DNA from: an uncultured Clostridia bacterium | Lineage (GTDB): Bacteria > Bacillota > Clostridia > Christensenellales > Borkfalkiaceae | Direction: 5' to 3' | DNA length: 32,418 nucleotides | Assembly (NCBI GenBank): GCA_944358655.1 | Contig: CALVRO010000016.1 | Span: 1-32,418, forward strand | Shown: positions 22,501-31,165 of the stretch, one piece after another | How positions within the stretch are numbered: the stretch's first letter is position 1 | Layout of the letters: each line of letters opens with the position of its first letter | Translations under genes and position numbers: made by a program | The notes under the pieces: generated by a model | What the model was told of the DNA's origin: nothing | What the model saw: the letters and a program-made list of their open reading frames with translations, nothing else | Database searches by the model: none

Positions 22501-22544
22501 CATGCTAAAAATATTTCGAGTTAGCCGCTTAGTATTGAAATGCA
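22494..22544 (+). promoter_or_regulatory. TGCATTTCATG motif and inverted copy upstream of the two-component operon
   Basis: TGCATTTCATG at 22494-22504 is identical to the core of the direct repeat before the first GH3 gene. TGAAATGCA at 22536-22544 is its inverted 9-base core and overlaps the -35 box. The two are 42 bp apart, twice the 21-bp period seen at 13231-13268. Confidence 0.45.
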
Positions 22545-22563
22545 TGCGCTTTTATGATAAAAT
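22535..22563 (+). promoter_or_regulatory. Sigma-A promoter of the two-component/acylation operon
   Basis: TTGAAA, 17 bases, TAAAAT. The leader (about 22570-22633) contains two GC-rich hairpins, GGGCGG/CCGCCC (22575-22590) and CGGCGGGCG/CGCCCGCCG (22598-22622). The second directly abuts the GGGGG Shine-Dalgarno of the kinase gene. Confidence 0.75.
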
Positions 22564-22633
22564 TTAAGCGGTTGGGGCGGACAGCCGCCCATCATTCCGG
22601 CGGGCGTTTTACGCGCCCGCCGATGGGGGTACA

Positions 22634-23982
22634 ATGGAAGAATTGTTCATGTATTTCACCTTCGTCTACGACTGGGTGAACGTTCTGCAGCTCATAGCTG
22701 TGTCCTTTTCGGTGGTGCTCGTGCTCAGTTCGGTCAAGCCGGACGGGCAGGGCCTCATCCGCTTCTGCGTAGAGGTGGTGTGCGTGTTCGCGGGCGAAAC
22801 GCTCTTCAACTGGCTGCTATTCTATCTCTCGCACTATTTAAAGTGGCTGGCGGGCATCAACTTCCCGCTCGCCCACCTTATAGTCATCACCATATATGCG
22901 GCCGCTGTGTGCAAATACAACGTCAAAAGCCGCATAGTGCTGGGCGGAACGGTGTTCGTAACGGCCATAGCCATGGCCGAGCTCGGCGCGCAGAGCATGC
23001 GCTTTTTCGCCTCGGGCGGCAGCGTCTCCCACCTGCTCGCCGTGGCCACCGACATACTCATAGTCGTCTTTGCCGAGCTCATCCATCTGCGCTCCATCCA
23101 CGTCTACGAAGATATCCCCAAGATATCCGTAGGCGCCATACTCGTTGTGGCGCTGCCTCCACGGGCATTGTCGGCCTTGTGGAAGTGCACTCGCTCGGCA
23201 ACGAGCTCGTCACCGACGGCTTCATCTGCCTCGTGCTGCTCTACGTCTATCTGGTCACCGTCGCCGTCTATCTGGTCACCTATCACCACTGCACCGAGCA
23301 CAACGCCAAACTCGTGCTCGAGGTCGATAAAAAGCTGATGGAGGCCGACATAGAGATGCTCTCCCTCTCCGAGCAGCTGGCCGAGGAGATGAAGGAGGTG
23401 CGCCACGACATAAAGAACGAAATGCTCGTAATGGGAGTGATGCTGCGCGAAAAGAAGTACGACGAAATGGAAAAGTACTTCAACAACATGAAGAAGGACT
23501 TCGCGCGCTTTCCCCACTTCACCGACTGCGGCAACGACTCCATAAATTCCATAATGAATATGGAGACTTTGAAGGCCGCCTCCAAAAACGTGCAGATAAT
23601 CAGCAAAATCAACGTTCCGCCCGTCCTTCCCATAACCGTCAACGACCTCTGCCGCATCTTCGTCAACCTGCTCGACAACGCGATAGAGGCGTCAGAAAAA
23701 GCCATAGGGGGTGACCGGATAGTCGACTTAAATGTGCACATGCAGAACGACTATCTGTACATAAGCGTATCCAACCCGATAGGGGAGGAGGCCGACCGCG
23801 CCGCGGCGCTCAGGCTCAACACCACCAAGAGCGACTACAAAAACCACGGCTACGGCCACAAGATAGTGCAAAAAATAGTCGATAAATATAACGGATATAT
23901 CAATTACTCGATAGAGGGCGACGAATTTATTGCCGAAGCGTTGCTCGATATAAATACGGAGGCAAAAGATGATACAAATTAA
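22634..23982 (+). pseudogene. GHKL-type sensor histidine kinase, frameshifted as given
   Basis: AgrC/LytS-like membrane sensor kinase of about 449 residues if one base is restored. The first frame (from the ATG at 22634) gives several transmembrane helices up to ISVGAILVVALP. From about 23153-23160 the protein continues in the frame one base back as STGIVGLVEV, last helices, coiled-coil linker, H-box EVRHDIKNEM (His near residue 258 after correction), N-box CRIFVNLLDNAIEAS and G-box GYGHKIVQKIVDKYNG. The junction CTGCCTCC lacks one base, most simply a third C. No slippery heptamer is present, so a sequencing/assembly error or true mutation is likelier than programmed frameshifting. The downstream frame remains intact and overlaps the response regulator by 14 bases. 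Confidence 0.85.
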
Positions 23983-24727
23983 CTTTGCCGTGTGCGATGA
24001 CGACGAAATCGTTCTGGACGCCGTCTGTCAGAGGGTGCACGCCATATTCAAAAGGTGCGGCGTGGAAGCCACGGGGGTAAAATACCTCTCGCCCGTCAAG
24101 CTGTACGAGCAAATAAAGGACGGCGAAAAGAAGATGAAGTACAACCTCATCTGTCTGGATATCGACATGCCCAAGCTCGACGGCGTGTCCCTCGGCAAGG
24201 CCATACGCGAAAACAGCCCCGAAACCGACATAATATTCGTGTCCAACCGCGAGGACAGGGTGTTCGACACCCTTCTTAACGTCCGCCCCTTCGGCTTCGT
24301 GCGCAAGAACAACTTTTCGTCCGACCTTATGGACACGCTGCGCGCGTATATCGTTTCCAAGATAGACACCAACCACTATTTCGTAATAAAGACGGACAAC
24401 AACTCGGTCACCCGCTCGCTGCGCGTCGTCGACATAGTGTATATCGAAAGTTTCAGAGATCACCAGTTCATCTACATGCAGGACGGCGAAAAGATAGACA
24501 TCCGCATGACCATGGACGAGCTCGAAAGGGAGCTTTCCAAGTACGACATAGTGCGCACGCACAAGGGCTTCCTCGTCAACTTGAAGTACGTTCAGCGCAT
24601 CGACACAAAGGGCATAACTCTGCCGGGCGGCGTGGTGGCGGGCCTCAGCCGCACAAAGGTGCAGGAGGTCAGGGCGCAGTACTTAAAGTATCTTCGGAAG
24701 ACAGGCGCCTCGCTGATAAGCAACTGA
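23969..24727 (+). CDS. LytTR-family response regulator (AgrA-like)
   Basis: 252-residue transcription factor. The receiver domain (about 1-125) has the acidic pocket CDDDE (9-13), the phosphoacceptor Asp64 in ICLDIDMPKLDG, and a conserved Ser/Lys segment (VSNRED, FGFVRKN). The LytTR DNA-binding domain (about 140-245) has VVDIVYIESFRDHQFIYM, MTMDELERELSKYDIVRTHKGFLVNLKYVQRID-type sequence and LSRTKVQEVRAQYLKYLR. Such regulators bind two direct repeats one 21-bp period apart. It overlaps the kinase gene and is followed after one base by the first SGNH gene, so it is part of the same transcript as the acylation genes. Confidence 0.93.
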   Translation: MIQINFAVCDDDEIVLDAVCQRVHAIFKRCGVEATGVKYLSPVKLYEQIKDGEKKMKYNLICLDIDMPKLDGVSLGKAIRENSPETDIIFVSNREDRVFDTLLNVRPFGFVRKNNFSSDLMDTLRAYIVSKIDTNHYFVIKTDNNSVTRSLRVVDIVYIESFRDHQFIYMQDGEKIDIRMTMDELERELSKYDIVRTHKGFLVNLKYVQRIDTKGITLPGGVVAGLSRTKVQEVRAQYLKYLRKTGASLISN

Positions 24728-24728
24728 A

Positions 24729-26171
24729 ATGAAAAAACCTGTTTTAAAGACCGTTCTGGCCGTCCTCACGGCCTTGGCGTGCGTTGCGGCGCCCTTTCTG
24801 GCCATATTTTTAACGGGCGTATGCCTGCCTCCGCAGTTCTCGCAGACGTGGTATGGTGCCTTTCCCGCCATGTATGATAAACTTGCCTCCGCCGAGGGCA
24901 AAAGGCTGATAGTCGCGGGCAATTCCAACGTCGCCTTCGGCGTCGACTCGGCGCTCGCCGAACAGCTGCTCGCCGAGTGCGGGCTGGACTACACCGTGTG
25001 CAACTTCGGCCTCTACGGCTCGCTGGGCACCAAAATGATGCTCGATATCGCCGTGGAGGAGGCAAGGGAGGGTGACATAGTCGTGCTCGTGCCCGAGCTC
25101 GCCGCGCAGGCGCTCTCAACATATTTTTCGGCAGACGAGGCGTGGTACGCCATAGACGGCGACATGTCGATTTTTTTTGCCTTCAACGGCGAGGGGAAGG
25201 GCGCGTTGGCGGGTGCATATGCCTCGTACACCGCCAGAAAGCTTGAATATTTCGCAGGCGGCGAGCCCGCCTCGCCCAGCGGAATATACGCCTCGTCCTC
25301 CTTTGACGAAAACGGCGATCTCAAAAATTACCCCCGCCAATATAACGCGATGAGCGGCGGTTTCGACAAGAACAACCCCCTCGCTCTCGATATCTCGCTC
25401 TACGCTCCCGACTTCGTGGCCTACGTCAACGGGTGCGCCGCGGAGCTGGAGCGCAGGGGCGCAAAGCTCATGTATTCCTTCCCGCCCATGAACGCCTCGG
25501 CCTTTTCGGGGGAGAGGGACGAGCGCTCCTTTCAGACGGCCGTCACCGACCTCTTCGACTGTCCCGTCATCAGCGACGTGGCCGATTATATAATGGAAGA
25601 GGGGTGGTTTTACGACAGCAACTTCCACCTCAACTCGGCGGGCATGACGGTGCGCACCGTGCAGCTCGTCAACGACATAAAAAATGAGCTCGGCAACACC
25701 TCCAAGACGGAGATCGACCTGCCCAACATGCCCGTCGCGCCCGACGAGGACGTCGATGGCGAGGGCGACAACTCGTGCAAGGACTGTTTCACCTACGAGC
25801 TCGTCGACGGATACTACACCGTCACGGGCCTCACCGAGGAGGGCGCGGGCAGGAGCGAACTCGTTCTGCCCTATCAGGTCAACGGCATCTACATAAACAA
25901 TTTCACGGCCGAAGTGTTCGCAGGCAACACGGCGGTGCAGAGCATATATATCCAGGGCAATATATCCGTGCTGCCCGACGGCGCCTTCAGCGGCTGCTCG
26001 TCGCTTTCGGCCGTATATCTCGCCCACGGCGATCCCGCCGACATATCCGTCGGCTATTCGCTGTTCGAGGGCGCGCCCCGCATGAGGGTGTATGTGCCCG
26101 AAGAGGCGCTCGGCGCATTTACCAACAACTATTTCTGGGGGCGTTATGCAGACAGGCTCGGGGCGTATTAA
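24729..26171 (+). CDS. SGNH-fold surface protein with C-terminal leucine-rich (BspA-type) segment
   Basis: 480-residue exported protein with one N-terminal anchor helix (about 9-31). The first part (about 55-325) follows an SGNH hydrolase/DltD-like acyl-transfer fold: nucleophile motif VAGNSNVAFGVDS (Ser66), CNFGLYGSLG (block with Gly/Asn role, about 91-100), EGDIVVLVPE, a YSFPPMNAS strand, and the catalytic pair in FYDSNFHLNSAG (Asp296 and His300). A short acidic linker leads to a C-terminal region (about 350-475) resembling BspA-type leucine-rich repeats (SELVLPYQVNGIYINNF, IQGNISVLPDGAFSGCSSLSAVYL). No Shine-Dalgarno is seen, and the ATG lies one base after the response regulator stop, so translation is probably coupled. 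The acyl group and the acceptor are unknown. Confidence 0.75.
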   Translation: MKKPVLKTVLAVLTALACVAAPFLAIFLTGVCLPPQFSQTWYGAFPAMYDKLASAEGKRLIVAGNSNVAFGVDSALAEQLLAECGLDYTVCNFGLYGSLGTKMMLDIAVEEAREGDIVVLVPELAAQALSTYFSADEAWYAIDGDMSIFFAFNGEGKGALAGAYASYTARKLEYFAGGEPASPSGIYASSSFDENGDLKNYPRQYNAMSGGFDKNNPLALDISLYAPDFVAYVNGCAAELERRGAKLMYSFPPMNASAFSGERDERSFQTAVTDLFDCPVISDVADYIMEEGWFYDSNFHLNSAGMTVRTVQLVNDIKNELGNTSKTEIDLPNMPVAPDEDVDGEGDNSCKDCFTYELVDGYYTVTGLTEEGAGRSELVLPYQVNGIYINNFTAEVFAGNTAVQSIYIQGNISVLPDGAFSGCSSLSAVYLAHGDPADISVGYSLFEGAPRMRVYVPEEALGAFTNNYFWGRYADRLGAY

Positions 26172-27978
26172 GTGCGCCGTAACAATAGTATTGTGCGCGC
26201 TGTTCGCGCTCTTCGCGCCCGCGTGCGCGAAGGAGGAGGCGGGCAAGACGGTGGCCGTCACCATTGCCGACAGCCTGTTCTTTACGCCCTCCGTGGGCGC
26301 GGCGAGGGTGGAGCCCGGCTCCGACTTTACGGTCACTCTGAACATGCTGTCGGGCAGCGAGTTTATCTCGTGCGACTACGCCGACTACTCTGTCGAGCGG
26401 ACGGCCGTCGACTGCTACGAGCTCACCCTGCACAACGTGACGGCGCCCTCGCGCGTCACCGTGACCTCTCAATTTGTCGAGCCTCAAACGCTGCGCGAGC
26501 CCAGATACTGCTCCATAACCTACGTCAACGGCGGAGAGCGGTACGAGCGCGACTACACCCTCACCGAGCACATACGCCCCAACACATGGAACGGGCAGGA
26601 GCTCGAAAGGGAGGGCTACACCCTGCTCGGCTGGAACACCGCTGCAGACGGCAGCGGCGAGCACATAGGTCTCGGCAGCCGCGTGACGGTGGAGGACGGC
26701 GGGCACATAACTCTGTACGCCGAATGGGTGGAGTGGCTGCCCGAATCCGACTTCCTCTTCGCCCCCGTTGGCGACGGCACGGCCGAACTGACGGGCTACC
26801 GCGGCAGCGGCGACATGCCCCTCTTTGTGGTGCCTGGCATGGCGGGCGGCATGCCCGTCGGCAGCATAGCCTCCTCGCTCACCACAAACATACCCTGCGG
26901 ATCGCTCTCCTCGCACACCCTCGTGCTGCCCGATACGGTCACGCGCGTGGCGGGCAGCGCCTTTGTCAACTCGTCCTTCTCGGAGATATATTTCTTTGAT
27001 AACATGGAGTATATCGACGATACCGCCTTTCCGCACAATCTCACCACCTATCACGTCAACGCGGCCGTGCCGCCCCACTATCAGGACATAAACACCAGCA
27101 CATATTACGCTGACGACGTCGACAGGCTCATCCTCACGGCGGGGCAGAGGCGGATGATATTCTTCGCGGGCTGCTCGTTTGCCTACGGCGTCAACAGCCG
27201 CATGGCCGAAGCGGCGCTCGGCGGGCAATATACCGTGTGCAACATGGGCGTCAACGGCGACATAAACGGCGCCGTGCAGATGGAAGTAATACTCAACTAT
27301 ATCGCCGAAGGCGACATACTTGTGCACTCGCCCGAGGTGATGAGCGCCCCGCAGCTGATGTCCTCGCTGTATATCGACGGCAGGTTTTTCATCATGTGCG
27401 AGGGCAACTACGATCTTCTCGCCATACCCGATTTTTCGGGCATTAACACAATGATAGGCGCCTACAACCACTATGTCACCATACGCGAAGAGCAGGAGGA
27501 GTGCTCCTACTCGGACGGCGTCACCAACTACTTCAACCAATACGGCGACTTCATAATCACCACGCCCTACACCGAGGACGACGAGGTCGAGCGCGACGTC
27601 AGCTACAGCAACAACGCCTACAACTTCGCGCCCGATATGCTCACCGAGGAGGGCATGGACAGGCTGTGCGCCTACTACGACGCCGCCCGCGCCAAGGGCG
27701 CCACGGTGTGCGTGTCCTACGCCCCCACCAACGCCAGCGCCGATACTTCGCCCTCTGTGTTGGAGGCGGGCGCCGCGTTCGATAATAAGTGGCGCGCCAT
27801 GCTGGCCGAGCGCGGCTATTCGCTCATCTCCGACTACCGCCGCCATATATATCCCGGCAGGTTTTTCCACGACTCGGACTATCACATGAACCCCATGGGC
27901 GCCATACTGCACACCGACCAACTGCTCGCCGACTTAGAGGCGGCGGGCGTAGTAAAACTCAGCGTGGGGAGGCAATGA
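26146..27978 (+). CDS. Second SGNH-fold surface protein with InlB-type and leucine-rich modules
   Basis: 610-residue exported protein. A signal sequence (about 8-28) ends in APAC, so Cys27 may be lipidated, although the lipobox is imperfect. One InlB B/Flg_new repeat (about 121-194; YCSITYVNGGERY, GYTLLGWNTAADGSG, ITLYAEW) is followed by a BspA-like leucine-rich stretch (about 205-300) and a C-terminal SGNH domain (about 336-600). Key residues are FAGCSFAYGVNS (Ser344), VCNMGVNGDING (about 364-374), EGDILVHSPE, SYAPTNAS and FHDSDYHMNPMG (Asp576, His580). The SGNH part is paralogous to the upstream protein, but the accessory modules are on the other side. The frame is open from 26092; 26146 gives a clean signal peptide, overlaps the upstream gene by 26 bases and has only a weak GGGGG before it. 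Confidence 0.75.
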   Translation: MQTGSGRIKCAVTIVLCALFALFAPACAKEEAGKTVAVTIADSLFFTPSVGAARVEPGSDFTVTLNMLSGSEFISCDYADYSVERTAVDCYELTLHNVTAPSRVTVTSQFVEPQTLREPRYCSITYVNGGERYERDYTLTEHIRPNTWNGQELEREGYTLLGWNTAADGSGEHIGLGSRVTVEDGGHITLYAEWVEWLPESDFLFAPVGDGTAELTGYRGSGDMPLFVVPGMAGGMPVGSIASSLTTNIPCGSLSSHTLVLPDTVTRVAGSAFVNSSFSEIYFFDNMEYIDDTAFPHNLTTYHVNAAVPPHYQDINTSTYYADDVDRLILTAGQRRMIFFAGCSFAYGVNSRMAEAALGGQYTVCNMGVNGDINGAVQMEVILNYIAEGDILVHSPEVMSAPQLMSSLYIDGRFFIMCEGNYDLLAIPDFSGINTMIGAYNHYVTIREEQEECSYSDGVTNYFNQYGDFIITTPYTEDDEVERDVSYSNNAYNFAPDMLTEEGMDRLCAYYDAARAKGATVCVSYAPTNASADTSPSVLEAGAAFDNKWRAMLAERGYSLISDYRRHIYPGRFFHDSDYHMNPMGAILHTDQLLADLEAAGVVKLSVGRQ

Positions 27979-28223
27979 TGGAGAGCGTGATACTTTCGTC
28001 GCCCGTGCTGCTGTGCGGGTATATGGCGGCGCTTGCGCTGTGCGTCGTCGGAATAGTCAAAAAGACGGGCTTCTGGCTGACGGCCCTGTCGGCCATAGTG
28101 TTCGTAGGAACGAGCATATATGCCCTCCTGTCGGGCGCGTCGCTCGAGGAGGCGGGCATAGCCGCCATAATCTTTTTGTGCGTAAACATAGCCGCGCTGC
28201 CGCGCGGGAGGGGGGATAAATGA
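27978..28223 (+). CDS. Small three-helix membrane protein
   Basis: 81 residues, almost entirely hydrophobic, with three predicted helices (about 6-26, 32-54 and 57-75) and a basic end (PRGRGDK). No family is recognised. GGGGAGG lies five bases before the ATG at 27978; another ATG directly before it is also possible. It overlaps the upstream stop codon and shares an ATGA overlap with the MBOAT gene, so it is tightly coupled to the acyltransferase. By position it may be an accessory subunit, loosely comparable to the tiny DltX protein of dlt operons, but there is no visible sequence similarity. Confidence 0.75.
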   Translation: MESVILSSPVLLCGYMAALALCVVGIVKKTGFWLTALSAIVFVGTSIYALLSGASLEEAGIAAIIFLCVNIAALPRGRGDK

Positions 28224-29710
28224 ACTTCAACTCCATTGAATTTCTCATCTTCCTGCCCGTGGTCGTAACGGCGTATTGGCTGCTGCCCTTCAAGGCGCGT
28301 TGGGTGCTGCTTTTGGCGGCGTCGCTGTTCTTCTACATGAGCTGGAACGTCTGGCTCATCATCCTCATAGGCATAACCACGGTCACGGCCTACGTCGCGG
28401 CCATAGCCGTGTCGCGCACGGACAACGTAAAGTTAAGAAAGGCGTGGCTCATAGCAACGCTCGTCATCTGCCTCGGTATACTCATATTCTTCAAGTACAT
28501 AAACTTTCTTTTAGAAAGCGCCGTGGGGGTCATAAGGCTGTTCAACGCCGGTCAGGCGGACATAGTGCTGGACATAATCCTGCCCGTCGGCATAAGCTTT
28601 TACACCTTCCAGACGCTGTCGTATGTGATAGACGTCTACCGCGGCGACTACCCCGCCGAAAGGCACTTCGGGTATTTTGCGCTGTACGTCACCTACTTTC
28701 CGCAGCTGGTTGCGGGGCCGATAGAAAAGCCGGGCACGCTGCTGCCACAGCTGAGGACGGAACAAAAGCTCAATTCGGACGACCTGTTGGAGGGCGGCAA
28801 GTGGCTGATATCGGGCTTTTTCCGCAAGTGCGTGGTGGCCGACTTCTGCGGCATCTTCGTCAACAAGGTGTACGCCGACCTCGGCTCGGCCAACGCCCTG
28901 GCGGTGTTCGCCGCGAGCGCGCTCTTTCTCTTCCAGATCTACAACGACTTCGCGGGCTACTCCGAAATCGCCCTCGGCAGCGCGCGGCTCATGGGCGTAA
29001 AGCTGACGCACAACTTTGAAAAGCCGCTCACCTCGGCTTCGTTCACCGAATTCTTCCGCCGCTGGCACATAACGCTCAACCAATGGTTCACGCAGTATGT
29101 GTACATACCTCTGGGCGGCAGCCGCTGCGGCAAGTGGCGCAGGGTGCTCAACACCATGATAGTCTTTGCGCTCTGCGGACTGTGGCACGGCGCCAACTGG
29201 ACGTTTGTGCTTTGGGGCCTCGCGGCGGGCGTATTTGTCAGCATAGAGAGCCTCATCCGCAGGCCCGTAAGGGCGTTCTGCAACGAGAAGGGCATAGACC
29301 TTCAAAGTCCGGGCGTGCGGTTCATAAGGCAGATAGCCGTGTTCATGCTGTTCGTGCCGTGCTGCATACTCTTCCGCGCGCAGAACGTGGCGGAGATAGG
29401 CGTGGCGTTCACGCGGCTGTTCACGGCGTGGGGCTTCGGCGGCGAGTACTTTGCCGCCGCATTCCAAAGCCTCGGCATGGACGGCGGCAGGCTTATAATG
29501 CTTGCGGCCAGCCTCGCGGGCATGGTGCTCGTCTACCGCCTGCCGAGGGGCGACAGCTCGCCCTCTCTGCCGTTGAGCGGCGGATATGCGCGGGTCAACT
29601 ACAACTGCACGGCGGCCGTGTTCATCTACGGCGCGCTCGCCGTGGCGTTCTGCTGGCTGGCCCTTCTTGCCGGCTCGGACGTCAGCGGCTTCGCCTATTT
29701 CCAATTCTGA
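28220..29710 (+). CDS. MBOAT-family acyltransferase (AlgI/DltB type)
   Basis: 496-residue polytopic membrane O-acyltransferase that would pass an activated acyl group across the membrane to an extracellular acceptor. Typical family blocks are present in order: IEFLIFLPVV at the N-terminus, ILPVGISFYTFQTLSYVIDVYRG (about 119-142), PQLVAGPIEK (161-170), FQIYNDFAGYSEIALGSARLMG (about 238-259), FFRRWHITLNQWFTQYVYIPLGG (about 278-300, His283) and the catalytic-histidine segment CGLWHGANW (His323). Length matches AlgI/DltB relatives. It is linked to an AMP-forming ligase and two SGNH proteins, the set of activities used in Dlt D-alanylation and in alginate-type acetylation. It is linked by an ATGA overlap to the small membrane protein. 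Confidence 0.93.
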   Translation: MNFNSIEFLIFLPVVVTAYWLLPFKARWVLLLAASLFFYMSWNVWLIILIGITTVTAYVAAIAVSRTDNVKLRKAWLIATLVICLGILIFFKYINFLLESAVGVIRLFNAGQADIVLDIILPVGISFYTFQTLSYVIDVYRGDYPAERHFGYFALYVTYFPQLVAGPIEKPGTLLPQLRTEQKLNSDDLLEGGKWLISGFFRKCVVADFCGIFVNKVYADLGSANALAVFAASALFLFQIYNDFAGYSEIALGSARLMGVKLTHNFEKPLTSASFTEFFRRWHITLNQWFTQYVYIPLGGSRCGKWRRVLNTMIVFALCGLWHGANWTFVLWGLAAGVFVSIESLIRRPVRAFCNEKGIDLQSPGVRFIRQIAVFMLFVPCCILFRAQNVAEIGVAFTRLFTAWGFGGEYFAAAFQSLGMDGGRLIMLAASLAGMVLVYRLPRGDSSPSLPLSGGYARVNYNCTAAVFIYGALAVAFCWLALLAGSDVSGFAYFQF

Positions 29711-29725
29711 AAGGGATATTTTTGT

Positions 29726-31090
29726 ATGATACCATCCGAAAAACTCATCTACGACTACTTCCGCGCCTTCGCGGCCGAGCGGCCGCACGACAGGTTTATC
29801 TTCGATGAGGCGCGCTCATACACCGTATTGCAGTCCTTCCGCATAATAAAGAACATGTCCGCGCAGCTAAGGTGCGCGGGCGTGAGAGCGGGGGAGGAGG
29901 TGCGGCTGTCCGCCTCGCGCGACGTGCGCACCATCCTCAACTTCTTCGCGCTGCAGTTCATAGGCGCCATGGCCGTGCTCGTCGACCCGCACGATGAGTT
30001 GGAGGCAGCGAGGTATATCATAAAAGAGGGCGTACTATATGCCGACGAACGCAAAATCCCCCTCGAATTCAACGACTGCGACAGCGACTTCGCGTCCTCG
30101 GGCGACAGCAGAACGCCCACTATAACCATATTTACCAGCGGCTCCACGGGCAAGCCCAAGGCCGTGCGGCTCAGCCAGTACAATTTCATCAACAACTCGC
30201 GAGACACGCGCGATATCGGCGGGTACTATCCCGACGATATCAACATAGACATAGTGCCCATTCACCATGTGTTCGGTTTGGCGCTCATCTTCACGGCGGT
30301 GGTCACGCGGCATGCCATATTCGTGCCGCGCAGCGTTCAGCCCGACTACATAGTCGAAAGCGTCATAAAGTACGGCGCCACGCGGCTCAACGGCGTGCCG
30401 TCGCTGTACCTTGCCATGGCGGAGAGCGCGCGGGCGGGCGAAATAACCACCCTGAGGTGCGGGCTTATAGGCGGCGCGCCGTGCACGGCCGAACAGTTCG
30501 AAAGGATAGAGCGCGGCATAGGCATAACGCTCATACCCGTTTACGGGCTGAGCGAGTGCATAGCCATAAGCTGCGGCAGCTACAGGGACTGCGCCGAAGT
30601 CAGGCGCACGACGGTAGGCAGGGTGTACTCCATGAACGAGGTGCGCATCGCCGCCGACGGCGAAATACTTGCCAAGAGCCCGGCCATGGCCGAGGGTGCC
30701 GCCGCCGAGGACGGCTGGCTGCACACGGGCGATCTGGGCTATCTGGATACGGAGGGATATCTGCACGTTAGTGGCCGCAAAAAGGATATAATCATCCGCA
30801 ACGGCAACAACCTCTCCGCCGTGGCGATAGAGCAGGCCATACTCGCCCTGCCCGAGGTAAAGGACGCGTGCGTGGTGGGGATATCCGACGATAAAGAGGG
30901 CGAAGTTCCCGCAGCTTTGATAGTGCTATCCCCCGACATATGTGCCGACGAAGAGCAGATAAACAATAAAATCTCCGCAGTTTTACCAAAGCCCATGCGG
31001 CCCAAGCGCGTCATTTTCGCTCCTGCCATGCCCTTCACCTCCTCGGGCAAGCCCGACAAACCCGCCATCCGCGCCCTGTTTGGGCAATAA
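29726..31090 (+). CDS. AMP-forming acyl/aminoacyl ligase (ANL superfamily)
   Basis: 454-residue cytosolic adenylate-forming enzyme. Core motifs are A3 TIFTSGSTGKPKAVRLS (about 134-150), IHHVFG (179-184), A5 YGLSEC (273-278), A7 HTGDLG (Asp336), A8 GRKKDIIIRNGNN (350-362) and the C-terminal catalytic lysine region FTSSGKPDKPAIR (Lys442). It is shorter than most family members because the N-terminal domain is compact. In this operon it should activate the acid that the MBOAT and SGNH proteins transfer, as DltA does with D-alanine. No acyl/peptidyl carrier gene is visible, so the carrier may be encoded elsewhere or the product may be a CoA ester. AAGGG precedes the ATG, 15 bp after the MBOAT gene; it is the last gene of the operon. 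Confidence 0.9.
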   Translation: MIPSEKLIYDYFRAFAAERPHDRFIFDEARSYTVLQSFRIIKNMSAQLRCAGVRAGEEVRLSASRDVRTILNFFALQFIGAMAVLVDPHDELEAARYIIKEGVLYADERKIPLEFNDCDSDFASSGDSRTPTITIFTSGSTGKPKAVRLSQYNFINNSRDTRDIGGYYPDDINIDIVPIHHVFGLALIFTAVVTRHAIFVPRSVQPDYIVESVIKYGATRLNGVPSLYLAMAESARAGEITTLRCGLIGGAPCTAEQFERIERGIGITLIPVYGLSECIAISCGSYRDCAEVRRTTVGRVYSMNEVRIAADGEILAKSPAMAEGAAAEDGWLHTGDLGYLDTEGYLHVSGRKKDIIIRNGNNLSAVAIEQAILALPEVKDACVVGISDDKEGEVPAALIVLSPDICADEEQINNKISAVLPKPMRPKRVIFAPAMPFTSSGKPDKPAIRALFGQ

Positions 31091-31118
31091 ATGGGTAAAA
31101 TTCAATAAAGCAAACGGC

Positions 31119-31149
31119 GCGGGGCGCAGACAAAATGTCTGCGCCCCGC
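31119..31149. terminator. Hairpin between convergent genes
   Basis: GCGGGGCGCAGACA pairs with TGTCTGCGCCCCGC around AAA, between the ligase stop codon and the convergent GrpB-like gene. No good T-run lies on either side, so it is probably a bidirectional, U-poor terminator. Confidence 0.6.
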
Positions 31150-31165
31150 CAAAACTTATGTTGGT

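Noticed and set aside
23150-23165. Programmed ribosomal frameshift in the kinase gene
   Set aside because: CTGCCTCCA is not a slippery site, and no stimulatory structure or upstream Shine-Dalgarno-like element is evident. An indel is simpler.
24729-31090. Calling the operon a dlt operon
   Set aside because: The MBOAT and ligase fit, but there is no DltC carrier, gene order is different, and the SGNH proteins are larger and modular, so gene symbols would mislead.
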